Shown in pieces: positions 1 to 11,100 of a stretch of 64,000 bases of DNA; position 1 is the stretch's first letter, and each line of letters begins with the position of its first letter. The notes under the pieces were generated by a model. The model was not told the DNA's origin and made no database searches. It saw only the letters and a program-made list of their open reading frames with translations. The position numbers and the translations under genes were made by a program. This stretch comes from Branchinecta lynchi (Eukaryota; Arthropoda; Branchiopoda; Anostraca; Branchinectidae), in assembly GCA_023053575.1 (NCBI GenBank), contig JAKZAP010000009.1, positions 21,867,869-21,931,868 of the forward strand, read 5' to 3'.

Positions 1-104
1 TTCATATTAGACTGGAAGAACAGAAAAGATACTACGAGGCTATTTTATTAAAAAAAAAAAAAATAATATTAAAATAATATAAATATTAAGAAGTTGAACC
101 TGAA

Positions 105-338
105 AGTAAATTCCTGCTGCGCCTCCCTCTTGGACCCGAAATAGTAAAATCGTCACTACCTACAACATCACCGAGCAGTTGGACAACTTGTACAGAAGTA
201 CAACAAAACCCTGAAAACTTTACAACAACCTTAATTTCTATATCCCCAACAAGACAGCTTCAGGGGTTCTTGTTTCTTGTCTTATATTTATGTTATGTAG
301 TTTGTATAGTATGAATAAATGAATGAATGAATGAATTC
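105..338 (+). mobile_element. LINE 3' end with (GAAT)n tail
   Basis: Translates in part as LLRLPLGPEIVKSS, matching the LINE fragment at 39165-39386 (ILRLPPWTRNSKIS), and ends in a run of GAAT repeats. A 5'-truncated, decayed non-LTR retrotransposon copy. Confidence 0.6.
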
Positions 339-419
339 AAGGCCGTGGTTGGTATAAAGGACATAGGTTCATAGGTTTCTCCTCATTTCACCTTCGGCGC
401 ATCCTCGCGGTATTCTTTG

Positions 420-690
420 CCGCCGGAGGACTCACTGCTAAAGCTTTGGGAAAATTGTACAGCACCGCGCTCCTTCTATACTGTACTATTAGTGTTACCC
501 TTTTGGAAGTTTCTTCGTCGCTATAAAAAATCATTGACAACAGAACCCAACCAGCGCACGACCTTCTACACTGCTTCCTGGCCGACGATTGAAATTAAGT
601 GTCTTTTTGTGTATGTTTATGTGTTTTATCTACTTTCTTCATTTACTCCGCTTTCTGAAAACGGCGGGTTATAAATAAATTACTTACTGC
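420..690 (+). mobile_element. LINE-A 3' fragment, plus orientation
   Basis: Carries the same 3' region as 3270-3900 but in the opposite orientation and with an internal deletion. It ends with cggcgggttataaataaatt and the start of the ACTT-type tail. Confidence 0.7.
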
Positions 691-850
691 ACTCGCAGAA
701 GTTTTATAACAGGTAACAAATACAAGGATTCGCAGTCTCAACAGATAACACTCGGAATGTTGTCCGTTATGATTCTGCAAACGTTATCGATTACAAGCAC
801 TGAAAAAAGCATCTGCTGACTTTTCCAAAATCATCATGACAAACAAAAAG
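690..850. mobile_element. MITE fragment, CAACAGATAACACT family
   Basis: Shares caaggattcgcagtctcaac and agataacactcggaatgtt with 40690-40765, 53705-53770, 54840-54970, 55135-55215 and 55660-55750. No complete copy with a target duplication was seen. Confidence 0.5.
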
Positions 851-884
851 TCAGCAGATTTTCTCAGCAGGTCTGCGAAAGAAA

Positions 885-1330
885 TATCTGCGAAAGAAAT
901 AGAAAACCGTGGTTTTTGGGTTTTTTTTCTTGACAAGCTAGTTATCCTCTAAGATGAAAGAAAGAAAGAAAGAAAAGTTTATTTGAGCCCTACGGCCATA
1001 CACAACACGATGTATTGATACAACACTGCACAGAACAGATACTCAATATAAAACAATACTTATTTTCTTTCACTCGGGCTCGACTGAGCCTCTCCCGCCT
1101 TTTCCACATATCGTGCCGTTTTGCATATGGTTCCAGGCTTCGAAGACCTCAGGATATCAGAAAGTAGCACCAACCGATGGTCCCCCCAAATTTCATCCCT
1201 AAGACTTTGAAGACTTTGCAACCGGAATATCCGAAAATATATTTATCCCTCGCACATCATCTTAGAGGGATAACTAACTGATCAAGAAAAAAAACACCCG
1301 AAAATCACGGTTTTCTATTTCTTTCGTAAT
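885..1330. mobile_element. MITE split by a LINE tail
   Basis: Arms at 885-955 and 1256-1330 are inverted copies (gaaatagaaaaccgtggttt versus its complement; agttatcctctaagatga). Between them (956-1255) is a minus-strand LINE 3' end opening with an (AAGA)n tail and agtttatttgagccctacgg. The LINE inserted into the MITE. Confidence 0.6.
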
Positions 1331-1702
1331 GAATGGTCAGCTTGGCTTCAAACCTTATATCCTGTTCCTTGATTGTTTTATGGTAAAATGGTCCGCATAA
1401 AGAGAATTTTAAATATTATTGAAAATATATTTTGTTTTTAGAATGTATGATAAATGTTAATAGGAAAAAAAATGTGTACATTTTTTTTAGGTTGAATATT
1501 GTAATAGAAATAGTTTGAATGGTGAGAATAACAAGACCAAACGTGTTGATGGAAAAAAAAAAAAAAATACATAACATTTTCTTACGCTACGTTGGAGAAA
1601 CTTAAGAGCTAACTTCCTAAGTGTTATCTGTTGTCAGATAACAAAAAAAAAAGGTTTCGTCTGTAGTTCAAGGAAAGTATAGTCACAATTGCTAACGGTA
1701 CC

Positions 1703-2412
1703 TGATGAAAAATTTGTAACCTGCGTAGTTGTATGATAGTTGTTGAAAAAGTTGTATGTATTGATAAGTAATAGCAAAGAATACTATCATTTAATGTGCC
1801 TCAGACTGGGCCAATCTTAATTTCAAATTTTCAATTTCAATTTCAATATCATTTATTCCCAAAATTCTGATCTAACAAAATGCACGGGATTTGTCATACA
1901 TGGTTAAAATTCTGTTAAGTCACATTAAAACTACGGATAAATAAGGCACAAATGAATTTAAATAACGTTCACTGCTGTGCGCAGGTGGATTCACTAGCTG
2001 AGGTTTGTTGGCTGTCCGAGAGACACTTCTTGTCGGACGAGTGTCCATCTTTTTTTCTTCTTCGGGTGGCAGGATGTTACGATGCAATTCAGAGGCCAGG
2101 TATTTCAGTCCAAATTTCATAGTGAGGTCGTGTCGACGTGCCGCAAGAGTTGTGATTCCCAATTCGTCCAGTGCTTTTTGGTACGATTGATATTTGTCAG
2201 CCAGAATGACTTTGAGCGCCCTTTTTTGGATGGTTTCGAGTCTTTCATAAGCAGTAGTATCCAGTAGCATCCAGTCTTGATAAAAGTAGCACGCAGTAGA
2301 ACGCAGTAACACGGTAGCCTTGACATACAAACATGTAGTAGCATCAGTTCGTACTGCATGCTACTTTTTCGTACAACTTTGCACTACTATTTTGAGATAA
2401 ATTCTTCATCGG
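1703..2412. mobile_element. GATGAAAA-ended MITE interrupted by a LINE
   Basis: The flanks match the intact copy at 41311-41602: gatgaaaaatttg at the left, cttcatcggg at the right, and internal gtagtatccagtagcatcca and ttgtacgaaaaagtagcatg (reverse). The central ~430 bp is a foreign LINE (1815-2249). Confidence 0.65.
1815..2249 (-). mobile_element. LINE reverse-transcriptase C-terminus
   Basis: The minus strand reads YERLETIQKRALKVILADKY, QSYQKALDELGITTLAARRH and DLTMKFGLKYLAS, ending ...RYLNSFVPYLSVVLM-stop. This is the typical C-terminal region of non-LTR retrotransposon ORF2 (LExIQKRAxxII ... LxxLxxRR). A (TTTCAA)n tail follows at 1815-1850. It is 5'-truncated and cannot move by itself. 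Confidence 0.85.
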
Positions 2413-2639
2413 GTAACTAGGGATCAGCTACTTCCACTTAAAGGGCCACACAATACGTCCTTGAAGGAAAACTTCACCACTAGATTGTTAGGACGAGAGG
2501 GGGGGGGGGCAGGCGCCGCCAACCGGAATTCTTGTTCTTATTTTTCGCGGGTTTCGTCAAACGACTATTTGAGGTCCTTATGCAAACGAAAAAGAGGCTC
2601 AAAATTTATCCCGAAAATGGTAAAAGAAAATCTATAACT

Positions 2640-2725
2640 TATTAGTTATACGATAGTATAATATATACGTATAATATATCGTATATATGTATAATATATA
2701 CGATAGTATAATTATACGATTAGTG
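2640..2725. repeat. AT-rich palindromic simple repeat
   Basis: Alternating tatacgatagtataatatat units, self-complementary over ~80 bp; likely cruciform-prone low-complexity DNA. Confidence 0.6.
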
Positions 2726-2829
2726 ATTGTGGGGGATCGGCGTAGACCTGGAGGTGAACTTTGAGTATAGAGCGGTAAGTAGAAATAAAATTCTTCTATT
2801 GTTCTCTTTTATTTTATTGTAATAGTTAA

Positions 2830-2960
2830 GAGACTCATTCATTTGTTAATTATTGTGGTATTAACCCCTATGTAACGGGCCATGGAGCTTTGTAGGGGTC
2901 GAAATTTATTTTATTCCTTTATTTTGATTTTAATAAAACTAAACTGAAACTGAAAACTGT
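2830..2960 (+). mobile_element. Probable LINE 3' tail
   Basis: ttattttgattttaataaaa is followed by aactgaaactgaaaactg, a short-repeat tail like those ending other LINE copies here. It lies directly beyond the NAT10 exon 7 donor. Confidence 0.35.
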
Positions 2961-2987
2961 ACGACACGACTACATGCTACCGCTTAC

Positions 2988-3246
2988 CCGTTAATAGTGG
3001 ATGCCATAAAGACCAAATAGGGCCCAAGAAGACTTTTAACCATAGGTAACGGAATGGCTGCTGCTTCGTCGATGACGACCAACTCCGCCTGGCCCAATTT
3101 CTGCGCATCCCCTGGGTGTATATATTGGATAGTTTGCCTGTGGTCCCGATAGATGTTGATACGTACAACTGCTTTGTTGAATTCAGGATTGGTCGATTGG
3201 ATGATATCGTAGTCGATATGCTCCTGATATTCTAGTGCATCGAAGC
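2988..3246 (-). CDS. NAT10: NAT10 coding exon 7 with Walker B (residues 328-414)
   Basis: Two bases complete G328, then FDALEYQEHIDYDIIQSTNP, EFNKAVVRINIYRDHRQTIQ, YIHPGDAQKLGQAELVVIDE, AAAIPLPMVKSLLGPYLVFM and ASTIN plus two bases of the next glycine. DEAAA at 387-391 is the Walker B box. The acceptor is tttccag and the donor gtaagc. The next expected residues (YEGTGRSLSLK) were not found in 1-2987, so the gene runs off the window. Confidence 0.96.
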
Positions 3247-3269
3247 CTGGAAAGGAATGGGTACTAAGT

Positions 3270-3900
3270 AAGTAAGTAAGTAATTTATTTATAACCCGCC
3301 GTTTTCAGAAAGCGGAGTAAATGAAGAAAGTAAATAAAACACATAAACATACACAAAAAGACACTTAATTTCAATCGTCGGCCAGGAAGCAGTGTAGAAG
3401 GTCGTGCGCTGGTTGGATTCTGTTGTCAATGATTTTTTATAGCGACGAAGAAACATCCAAAAGGGTAACACTTGCATCTTGAATTTTGAACTTCTCCGTC
3501 AATGTATGGCTATGGCATAATTTCGACCAGTGGAGCAGGTGCTTTGCATATTTAAAATAACATGATCTCATCTTTTTTGTCTCCTTCTTTCGCAGAACAT
3601 GAGTGACACCAGAACGAAATAGTATAGAAGGATCGCAGAAGGTGCTGTACAATTTTCCCAAAGCTTTACGATTATAGCGCCCCCGGTTGGGGACGATGCG
3701 CCCATAGGCGGTACGGATTGATCTAAAAACTTCTTGAACAACCGAAGAGCAAAATTTTGACAACGAGGATTTGAATGTTATGCCAAGCCATCGTAGAGAT
3801 TCTGTTGATCTGACGACGAACGATCCAAGAGAGATAGAAGCTTTAGCATTCAAACGATTTGACGAAGGGTTGAAATGCAGGTACTCGCATTTTGAGACTT
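3270..3900 (-). mobile_element. LINE-A 3' fragment (longest copy)
   Basis: Minus-strand frame: SLRWLGITFKSSLSKFCSSV, RSIRTAYGRIVPNRGRYNRK, ALGKLYSTFCDPSILFRSGV, then RSCYFKYAKHLLHWSKLCHS, the C-terminal part of a non-LTR reverse-transcriptase polyprotein. It ends with a 3' UTR (cggcgggttataaataaatt) and an (ACTT)n tail at 3268-3284. Related copies: 420-690, 21300-21540, 33985-34115 and 34330-34560. Confidence 0.85.
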
Positions 3901-4082
3901 AAATCACGTGTTTTACTGTTATCTGTAAGAAGCTTTGGTATGTATGTAATCGGCATTTCATCGTTATTTGGTATTTCTCAGGCTCCCCTATTATACCCTC
4001 GGGCGGTACGCGGTAATTGCGAGATCTTCGAGTGTTTGATTGATTCAGTTGTCAGTGTTTGATTGCAGGGTTGCCAAGTATG

Positions 4083-5300
4083 ACACTTTTGGTGCTTCTG
4101 GGATCCCAAAACGTAAGTGGAGGGATATCTATGACATCGCAAAAGTTGTCCGTCCGTCTGTAAGCACGATAACTCTCGAAGGGAATGAGATATTTTGATG
4201 AAACTTGGTATGAGGACTGTTTGGGTCAAGGTTAAGGTCGAGTTCGTAGATGGGCTCTGTAGCCCTATATTTGGGGGTGGGGGTTCAATTTAAGGGACAA
4301 ACAAAATACTTTTAAACAGCTAATGTGATAGTCGACTGTATTGTAAGAAGACATGCTGAGCACGATGGTGACAATCATTTTCTCGCCGGACAAGTACTTT
4401 GTCCGGAATCCGGCAAAAACCGGAAAGTTTGTTAAAAGTAAAAGTTTCATTTGAAGTTGATTAAATGTTTGATTTAGGGGTAAGAAGACATGCTGAGCAC
4501 GATGGTGAAAACTATTTTCTCGCTGGACGAGTAGTTCGTCCGGAATCCGGCAAAAAACGGAAAGTTGGTTAAAAGTAAAAGTTTCATTTGAAGTTGATTA
4601 AATGTTTGATTTAGGGGTAAGAAGACATGCTAAGCATGATGATGAAAATCATTTTGTCGCCGGACAAGCAGTTCGTCCGGAATCCGGCCAAACCGGAAAG
4701 TTGGTTAAAAGTAACAGTTTCATTTGAAGTTGATTGAACGTTTGATTTATGGGTAAGAAGACATGCTGAACCCGATGGTGAAAACAATTTTCTCGCCGGA
4801 CAACTAGTTCGCCTGTAATCCGGCCAAAACCGGAAAATATGTTAAAAGTAAAAGCTTTATCTGAAGTTGATTAGATGATATATTTAGGGGTAAGAAGAGA
4901 CGCTGAGTCTGTATATAATGATCGTTTTTTACCCGGACATAAAATTAGTCCGGAATCCGGTTGTACCCGCATTTTTTTTAAGTCAAAATTTTATTTAAAG
5001 TTGATTAGATTTCTTTATAAGGATAAGGAGATACGCCGGCTTCGTTTCTGAATTTTCTTTTTTTGCTGGACTAGTAGTTCGCTCGGATTCGGGCAAAACC
5101 GCAAATTTGGCAGTAGTAAAGCAGGAAGTTTCGGTCAATATCTTCAAAATAGATATGGCTTACAAAGGTATAGATAGGTAGATAGAATATCTGAACTCGG
5201 TTTTCTCTGATGATTTGCCTGGCGAAGACAAGACCGAATTGTCTGGATCAAATCTTAGATTTTTGGGATCCCATCGACACCTTTGGTCTTGTTTCCTCTG
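4083..5300 (+). mobile_element. Family B element with internal 136-bp satellite (copy 1)
   Basis: Starts tctgggatcccaaaacgtaa and ends tttttgggatcccatcgaca, so a GGGATCCC palindrome sits at each end. Between them are ~250 bp of unique left sequence, five to six tandem ~136-bp monomers, and a unique right part. No reading frame. Non-autonomous; the architecture resembles pearl/Helentron-like elements of bivalves. Confidence 0.75.
4343..5100 (+). repeat. Internal ~136-bp satellite array of family B
   Basis: gtaagaagacatgctgagca starts units at 4343, 4480, 4617, 4753 and 4890 (spacing 136-137 bp), with a decayed unit near 5020. Each unit holds ccggacaagtagttcgtccg and ggaatccggccaaaaccgga, themselves short inverted repeats. 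Confidence 0.85.
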
Positions 5301-5615
5301 GGTGACACCGTGACACTTTTTAGGTAAAAAAAAGTACCTTTTCTATTTACTGTTGCGGACTACCGGCCCAGAAACATTTAATTTGATTTACAGATAGTGT
5401 CGCCATCTATGTAACTCGTAAAAAGTAGCATTGTTAACTAAGTATACCAGTACCATACCAAACTTACACCTATACGAACTATATCTTGCAAGTTGCAATG
5501 TGTTTAAGGTACTTTAATTTTATTTCCGTTTTTATCATGTACAAGAAAAAAAACTGGGGTGTCAAAAAGCGCATGGTGTCAAAAAGCACCTCTTTGCCAG
5601 GGATTGTGACACTTT
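5300..5615. mobile_element. Possible MITE ended by GTGACACTTTTT
   Basis: gtgacaccgtgacacttttt at 5304 is inverted near 5567-5600 as ggtgtcaaaaagcgcatggt and gtgtcaaaaagcacc. No coding potential. Confidence 0.35.
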
Positions 5616-5794
5616 CATGACTCGAGCTCTTGGCAAACCTGTCTGAATGGCTGTCAAACGAGCTTGTTCTGTGAACATGTATGTATAATAAAATGTTGTA
5701 ACTAAGTATGCAACAAGCTTCGTCACAACATTTGTACTAGAGTCGCAATTTCAAGAGATACGATATAGCACACTGTCTAATAATCAGTTTTCGG

Positions 5795-6175
5795 CGATAT
5801 TGATGAATATCGATTGTTGACATTTCGATAACTTCTAATTCCATAATCGATATTCCGATTATCGTAAAACGTTATCTGAAACTGTTTTACTGCTATAGTT
5901 TTTCGTCAAAAAAAAAATTAACAAGAGCGAATCTGAACTAAAGCCAAAATCAAACATTGCGATAAGAAAGATTAGCATTTCCACGTCCTTCATCCCAGTC
6001 TGTTTCTTCTCCCCAATCGAATTCATTTTGAAATCCCGGTTCATTCATTTATTCTGAAAATTCCGAACCTGTGGAACATAGTAATACAATATCGAAAATA
6101 TCGATATTTAAAAAGGCAATATCGAAATTATCGATATTGTTCATTACTATCGATATTTCGATTATCGTATCGAAT
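5795..6175. repeat. ATCGATAT inverted-repeat cluster
   Basis: Repeated atcgatatttcgattatcgt, aatatcgaaaatatcgatat and their complements are separated by ~200 bp of AT-rich sequence; probably a decayed palindromic MITE. Confidence 0.4.
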
Positions 6176-6189
6176 ATAGTCTACCAATT

Positions 6190-6425
6190 CCCCGTTCAAA
6201 AGTTATACCTACGTCAATATTCCGGATTCCCCCTCCCTCCACTCCCCCCCACGGCGGTCGGATCGGGGAAGTGACTATTTCCAAGTTAGTTGGGTCGGGT
6301 CCCTAATACGCCTGCCAAGTTTCATCGTCCTAGTACTTCTGGAAGTACCCTAACTCCGAGAACAGTGACCAGACAGACCGACAGACCGAAAAGTGATCAG
6401 TATCTGTATCTGTAATTTCAATCTG
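6190..6425 (+). repeat. Single block of the 44-kb satellite family J
   Basis: Contains ccccgttcaaaagttatacc, attccggattccccctccct and gccaagtttcatcgtcctag, matching units of the array at 43900-45370. Confidence 0.65.
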
Positions 6426-6559
6426 TAAATCCCCATAAACAGATTTTCATGGTGGCACGTCACTTTGCTCTAGGCAGGGGCGTCAGAAGATGTGAGGGCG
6501 GATGGGGGAGGGGGATAAAAACAAAGAGACTATGACGACATTCCATACCTACAAAACTA

Positions 6560-7110
6560 ACCTACTGTAAAATGACTTTTTCTGCATTCGCCGTGCCGTC
6601 TGAAGCCCAAATCACACCGAGAGAAAACTTCGAGACGCCTGGCGATATTCGCCACGCCAGGCGTTAATAAAAACACATCGTCAGGAAAAAAAACGCTTCG
6701 TCGTTCTTCAGCTCCGAGACGAAAAAATTGCGACGCCTGGCAAATAATTTGAGATGGATGTGGAACAGCTAATTAGCCTAGTTCAGAGTTATCCCATAAT
6801 GTACGATACTGGTATGAAGGAGTACAAAGAAAGCGGAACTAGGGAAAATGCCTGGAAAGAAATTATCCAAGGAATTGGAGAAGGAGGTACAAAGACATGT
6901 AGGACAGCAACAGCATTATAGTCAGCAGGAAGCCCTTGCCCTTCATTTTTAGGTCTCTATTTATTTCTGTTCATATTTCTAGAAATAAAATTCGGGCGTA
7001 TTCGCTCTCCGTCTGACACACCCTACGATTTCGCCTAGGCGTCGCGAGGCGTATTTTTGCCTGGCGATTTTAGACGCCATCTGAGTGAATTCCGCTTTAG
7101 AGCAAATATA
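6560..7110. mobile_element. PIF/Harbinger-like relic carrying a MADF domain
   Basis: Contains the short reading frame 6754-6921 flanked by inverted GC-rich tracts (gagacgcctggcgatattcg at left, cctggcgattttagacgcc at right). MADF (Myb/SANT-like) proteins are the usual second protein of PIF/Harbinger transposons. No transposase is visible. Confidence 0.5.
6754..6921 (+). pseudogene. MADF-domain protein remnant (55 codons)
   Basis: Encodes MDVEQLISLVQSYPIMYDTG, MKEYKESGTRENAWKEIIQG, IGEGGTKTCRTATAL, stop. LIxLVxxYPxLYD...Y+...+xxAWxxI is the MADF signature (helix 1 to helix 2). A full domain is ~85 residues; this one loses family similarity after IIQGIGE and then stops, so it is a truncated, probably transposon-derived gene. 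Confidence 0.6.
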
Positions 7111-7291
7111 TTTTATAATATTTAATCTATACTAGTAGTATCCCGTGAGTAATGGTTCTAAACTTTTGGCGAGACCCGGGCAGGAACCCGCGCGCCTAAG
7201 GAACAAAACATAATCTACTGGAACGGAACCTCACCTTTATTTCTTCTTTTATTCCCACGTATCTTCCCTAGGACTGTATAAGATATACTAT

Positions 7292-8236
7292 TAAAATTCA
7301 GAAACAGATTAAGGCCCAATAGCTAATCATCTGAGAAAACCAAGTTTAGATATGGAGTCAGCATGTGTGTTTACCCCTATAAGTCATATATGTTTTGAAC
7401 TACTTGTCCGGGGAAAAAACGAACTCAGCGTATCTTCTTTCCCCAATACTGAACATCTAATCTACTTCAAATAAAAATTTAACTTATAACAAATTTTCCG
7501 GCTCCAGCCGGATTCCGGTCGAAATTTATGTCCGGGTAAAAAATGATTGTCATACACGGATTGAGCATCTCTTCTACCCCTAAATCGGATATCTAATCAA
7601 CTACAAATAATGCTTTAACTTTTAATAATTTTACGGTTTCGGCCGGATTCCGGGGGAACTACTTGTCCGGGTAGAAAATTGTTTTCACGGAAGTGTTCAG
7701 CATGTTTTCTTACCTCTGAATTGAACATCTAATCAACTGCAAATAAAACTTTTACTTTTAACAAACTTTCCGGTTTTGGCCGGATTCCGGGCGAACTACG
7801 TATCTGGCAAGAAAATGGTTTTCAGCGTCGAGTTCAGCATGTTTTCCTACCCCCAGATCAAACATCTAATCAACTTCAAATAAAACTTTTACTTTTAACG
7901 GACTTTCCGATTTTGGCCGGATTCTGGTCGAGCTACTTGTCCGATGACAAAATGGTTTTCACCATCGTGTTCAGCATGTCTTCTTACCACATAATCGACT
8001 ATCACATTATCTGTTTAAAAATATTTCATTTGCCCCTTAATTTAAACCCCCTCCCCCACCCCTAAATGTAGGGCTACAGAGCCCATCTACGAACTTGACC
8101 TTACTCTTGACCCAAAGAATCCTCACACTAAGTTTCATCAAAATATCCAATTCCCTTCGAGAGCTATAGTGCGCACCGACGGACAACTTTTGGGATGTCA
8201 TAGGTATCCCTCCACTTACGTTTTGGGATCCCAAAA
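7292..8236 (-). mobile_element. Family B element (copy 2, reverse)
   Basis: Ends cgttttgggatcccaaaaat at the right and carries the reverse complement of the 136-bp monomers (ggccggattccgggcgaact, gtgttcagcatgtcttctta). The distal GGGATCCC end is missing. It sits inside a family P repeat. Confidence 0.75.
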
Positions 8237-9109
8237 ATAAAGTATTTCTTTTATGATGAAAGTTTAAGTGACAGGATCCCACGTGCCTAAGAAACAAAAC
8301 ATAATCTACTGGAACAGAACCTAACCTTTTTTTTCTTCTTTTATTCCCGCGTATCTTCCCTAGGGTTGTATAGGATATAGGGTAGTTACCTTAAAGAAAA
8401 ATAGTAAATAACTAAAGTATTTTAAATTAGATGAGAATGTTTGATGGGAAAATGAAAAGTTTCAAAATAGAAAGTATTTTATTTTATCATAGAATTTGGA
8501 AAGTATAAAAATAAAGTATTTCTTTTATGATGAAAGTTTAAGTGACAGAATCCCACGTGCCTAAGAAACAAAACATAATCTACTGGAACGGAACCTCACC
8601 TTTATTTCTTCTTTTATTCCCGCGTAGATTCCCTTGGATTGTCTAGGATATAGGGTAGTACCCTTAGAGAAAAATAGTAAATAACTAAAGTATTTTAGAT
8701 TAGACGAGAATGTTTGATGGGAAAATGAAAAGTTTCAAAATAGACGGTATTTTATTTTTATCAGAGTTATTTTTATATTGTAGTATTTCTATAGAGTACT
8801 TTATCAGAAAAGTATAAAAATAAAGCATTTCTTTTATGGTGAAATTTTAAGTGACAGGATCTGGGCAGGATCCCACGTGCCTAAGAAACAAAACAGAATC
8901 AACTGGAAATGCCCCTCTTTTTTTGCTTTTTTTACCGCTTGGCTTCTTTTTTCCATTTTTTCCTGTTTTAGATTGAACTAAAACAGTGTCTATGTCTCCA
9001 CCTCCAACTCAATGACGTTAATACCATTACCTACCATAATAGTTTACCCTGCTTTAACGTCAATTAAACTTTCATCATAAAAGAAATACTTTATTTTTAT
9101 ACTTTCCAA

Positions 9110-9215
9110 ACTCTGATCGGGTTTTTGTCAATCGACCTTGTGTCCCCGGCTTGACCCTATTTATTTTGATTTTATACAGAAGTGTGAATTAAACCTTGAA
9201 CCTTGATAATAAAAA
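9110..9215 (+). mobile_element. LINE 3' tail inside family P
   Basis: ctttgtgtccccggcttgac-like sequence ends ttaaaccttgaaccttgata, a short-repeat LINE tail also seen at 21125-21140. Flanked on both sides by family P sequence. Confidence 0.45.
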
Positions 9216-9440
9216 TACCTTCTATTTTCATACTTTTCATTTTCCCATCAAATGTTCTCATATAATCCAAAATACTTTAATTATTTACTTTCTTTCTCTG
9301 AGGGTACTTCCTATACAAACCATTTTTTCATTATATCCTTCCTAATATTAAAATTTAAACTACTTTTAAATATTCAAGCAGCCAGATGTGTAGGTTAAAT
9401 CCTAAATACACTACACGCACAAAAAACCCATAAACCTCAC

Positions 9441-9645
9441 CTTTTAAGATGAACTCGAAGAGGGTGTTCAAATTTTCCGGGCTTGGACTCGTCACAAAAA
9501 TATTTGAGTAACCAAACGCAACGGCGCCAGCCATTGCCAGACCAAGTGCCGCAGACTTGCCTCGACCTCTTGCGGCAGTGAGGGAGACGGTGGAACGCAG
9601 GGTCTTCTCAGAGATGGCGTCGATGAACTTCAGGACGGCTTTTGC
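9441..9645 (-). CDS. NAT10: NAT10 coding exon 6 with Walker A (residues 260-328)
   Basis: Encodes AKAVLKFIDAISEKTLRSTV then SLTAARGRGKSAALGLAMAG and AVAFGYSNIFVTSPSPENLN-TLFEFILK plus one base. The P-loop GRGKS (residues 286-290) binds the ATP phosphate; its lysine corresponds to human K290. The acceptor is cctcaaag and the donor gtgagg, phase 1. This is the best-conserved exon and anchors the identification. Confidence 0.97.
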
Positions 9646-9930
9646 CTTTGAGGAAAACAAAAATTAAATTGTATTTTTGGGGGGTTTAGCAAAGTTTTTA
9701 AAGGTTTTAGTTGAAGGACTTCTAACATTTTGATAGGAGGGAGGGAGGATTTAGGAGTTGAGAGGATGAGATACCATGGCTGAACCGAAGTCAGCGCTTA
9801 GCTCCTTTCTTCGCTCCTGCAGTGTTTTTAGGTTAAAGTGTTTTAAAAGGTATGAGTCCGAAAGCTTAAGGTCTATGACCTCTAACGACATTCACAATCG
9901 CAAAGGAACCTGCGAATTAACAGCGCTTGG

Positions 9931-10000
9931 CAGCCTCAAGCTTCAAAATAGTATCTGGGGTGGGGAGGATACCATCTCACCTGATCCAGAGTCCGGTAGG
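9931..10000 (-). pseudogene. Duplicated donor end of NAT10 exon 5
   Basis: caagcttcaaaatagtatct, gggaggataccatctcacct and gatccagagtccgg repeat 10130-10200, which spans the exon 5 donor and its last ~15 coding bases. The copy keeps a cag/gtgaga donor but lacks the rest of the exon. Confidence 0.65.
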
Positions 10001-10174
10001 GGCCGAAAAAGCATTAAAATTCGTAGACACTAAACGAACCCATTGAGAAAAATGGGGATTTTAGCAATTTATAATTCCATACTGGAGCTGGGCATATTAC
10101 AAAAGGCAGAATAAGCAAGAGGGGTCCTTTAAGTTTCAAAATAGTATGTGGCGTAGGGAGGATAAGCATCTCAC

Positions 10175-10397
10175 CTGATCCAGGGTCCGGCAGCAGTTGA
10201 CCAGTACCCCAACCGGTTGTGTGTCCTGGAGACTCTCCTTAGTGTTTCGAAGTTCCTCCTCGTTCTCGGGGAGGGGGTCATCACTCGACCTAGGCGGTAC
10301 TGGAGTAACGTTGAGAGAAAGGGAGCTGATGGGGAGGATGTTCAGTTGATCGTCCATCACAAGACAGGACTTGCAGGAACCCAGGGATAGGATAAAC
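10175..10397 (-). CDS. NAT10: NAT10 coding exon 5 (residues 185-259)
   Basis: One base completes R185, then FILSLGSCKSCLVMDDQLNI, LPISS, a poorly conserved proline-rich linker (about 209-232) and ELRNTKESLQDTQPVGVLVN-CCRTLDQ. The acceptor is cactccag and the donor gtgaga; it exits in phase 0. A partial copy of the donor end of this exon lies ~200 bp downstream at 9931-10000. Confidence 0.95.
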
Positions 10398-10599
10398 CTG
10401 GAGTGAAGGAAAGTTATATTAGTTTCAGTGATTGTGTTTTAATTCTTGCTGTTTTACCTCCTTCTAAACCAAGACAGGGAATCCCCATGAGTCGATGAGT
10501 GTAAGGACACAAGAAATGCTTGCCCACTTTGTGAGAAGGAGGAAGAAAATTTGGACCATTTTCTCCGTGATACCCCAAGCTCTCTGATTTAAGAAATAT

Positions 10600-11100
10600 T
10601 TATCTAGATGGTGTAATTTTGTCTTCCCGAAATTCTGAGTAATATTAACCCTACCGCTATTACTCGCATTGTCGTGCATATAGATGAATATTTAGAATTA
10701 AGAAGGAATTATTTTTTTTGCATTTGGCCCTTGGTCTTTTGAAATATACTGACCTACCTATCTATCTATCTGTCTATTTAATGTTTAACAACTCTCGCAT
10801 AGTGCATTTTTCTTAAATCTCTTTTTCTCGTAAGTGGCATTGCGTCACGCAGGGGTGCCTGTTTTTGGGCAGTGCTCAAAAGCAAAGACTAGGTATACAA
10901 GGATCATTGTATATGTACAATGTATGTAAAATACTGTTTACAATGTATATTTATAGTATACGAATGTATAAATAATATACAATGTATGTAAAATAAATCA
11001 ATTATGTCAGTAAGAAGTCAGTAGTGATCAAGGAAAGTTGGATTAACAGTGTTCGATGTAGGCAGAACTTCAATGTCAAACGTAAGTGTGTTTTCTAAAC
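10600..11100. other. NAT10 intron 4 filler
   Basis: Low-complexity tatctatctatctgtctatt at 10757 and a diffuse acaatgtatgtaaaata repeat at 10910-11000. No gene recognised. Confidence 0.4.

Larger units (their letters stand above)
7140..9330. repeat. Family P ~280-300-bp direct repeats
   Basis: cctaagaaacaaaacataat begins units near 7197, 8285, 8557 and 8880, each continuing through tattcccgcgtatcttccct and aagtataaaaataaagtatt. The first unit is split by family B copy 2 and the last by a LINE tail. A further fragment is at 43440-43570. Confidence 0.7.

Noticed and set aside
1..2987. Next NAT10 exon (expected YEGTGRSLSLKL)
   Set aside because: Looked for on the minus strand; only LINE and MITE sequence was found, so the exon is taken to lie outside the window.
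4343..5100. CRISPR-like array
   Set aside because: Units are contiguous diverged satellites with no unique spacers, in an animal intron.
9776..10033. 85-codon plus-strand frame MAEPKSALSSFLRS...
   Set aside because: Lies across the duplicated exon 5 donor on the opposite strand; no family resemblance.
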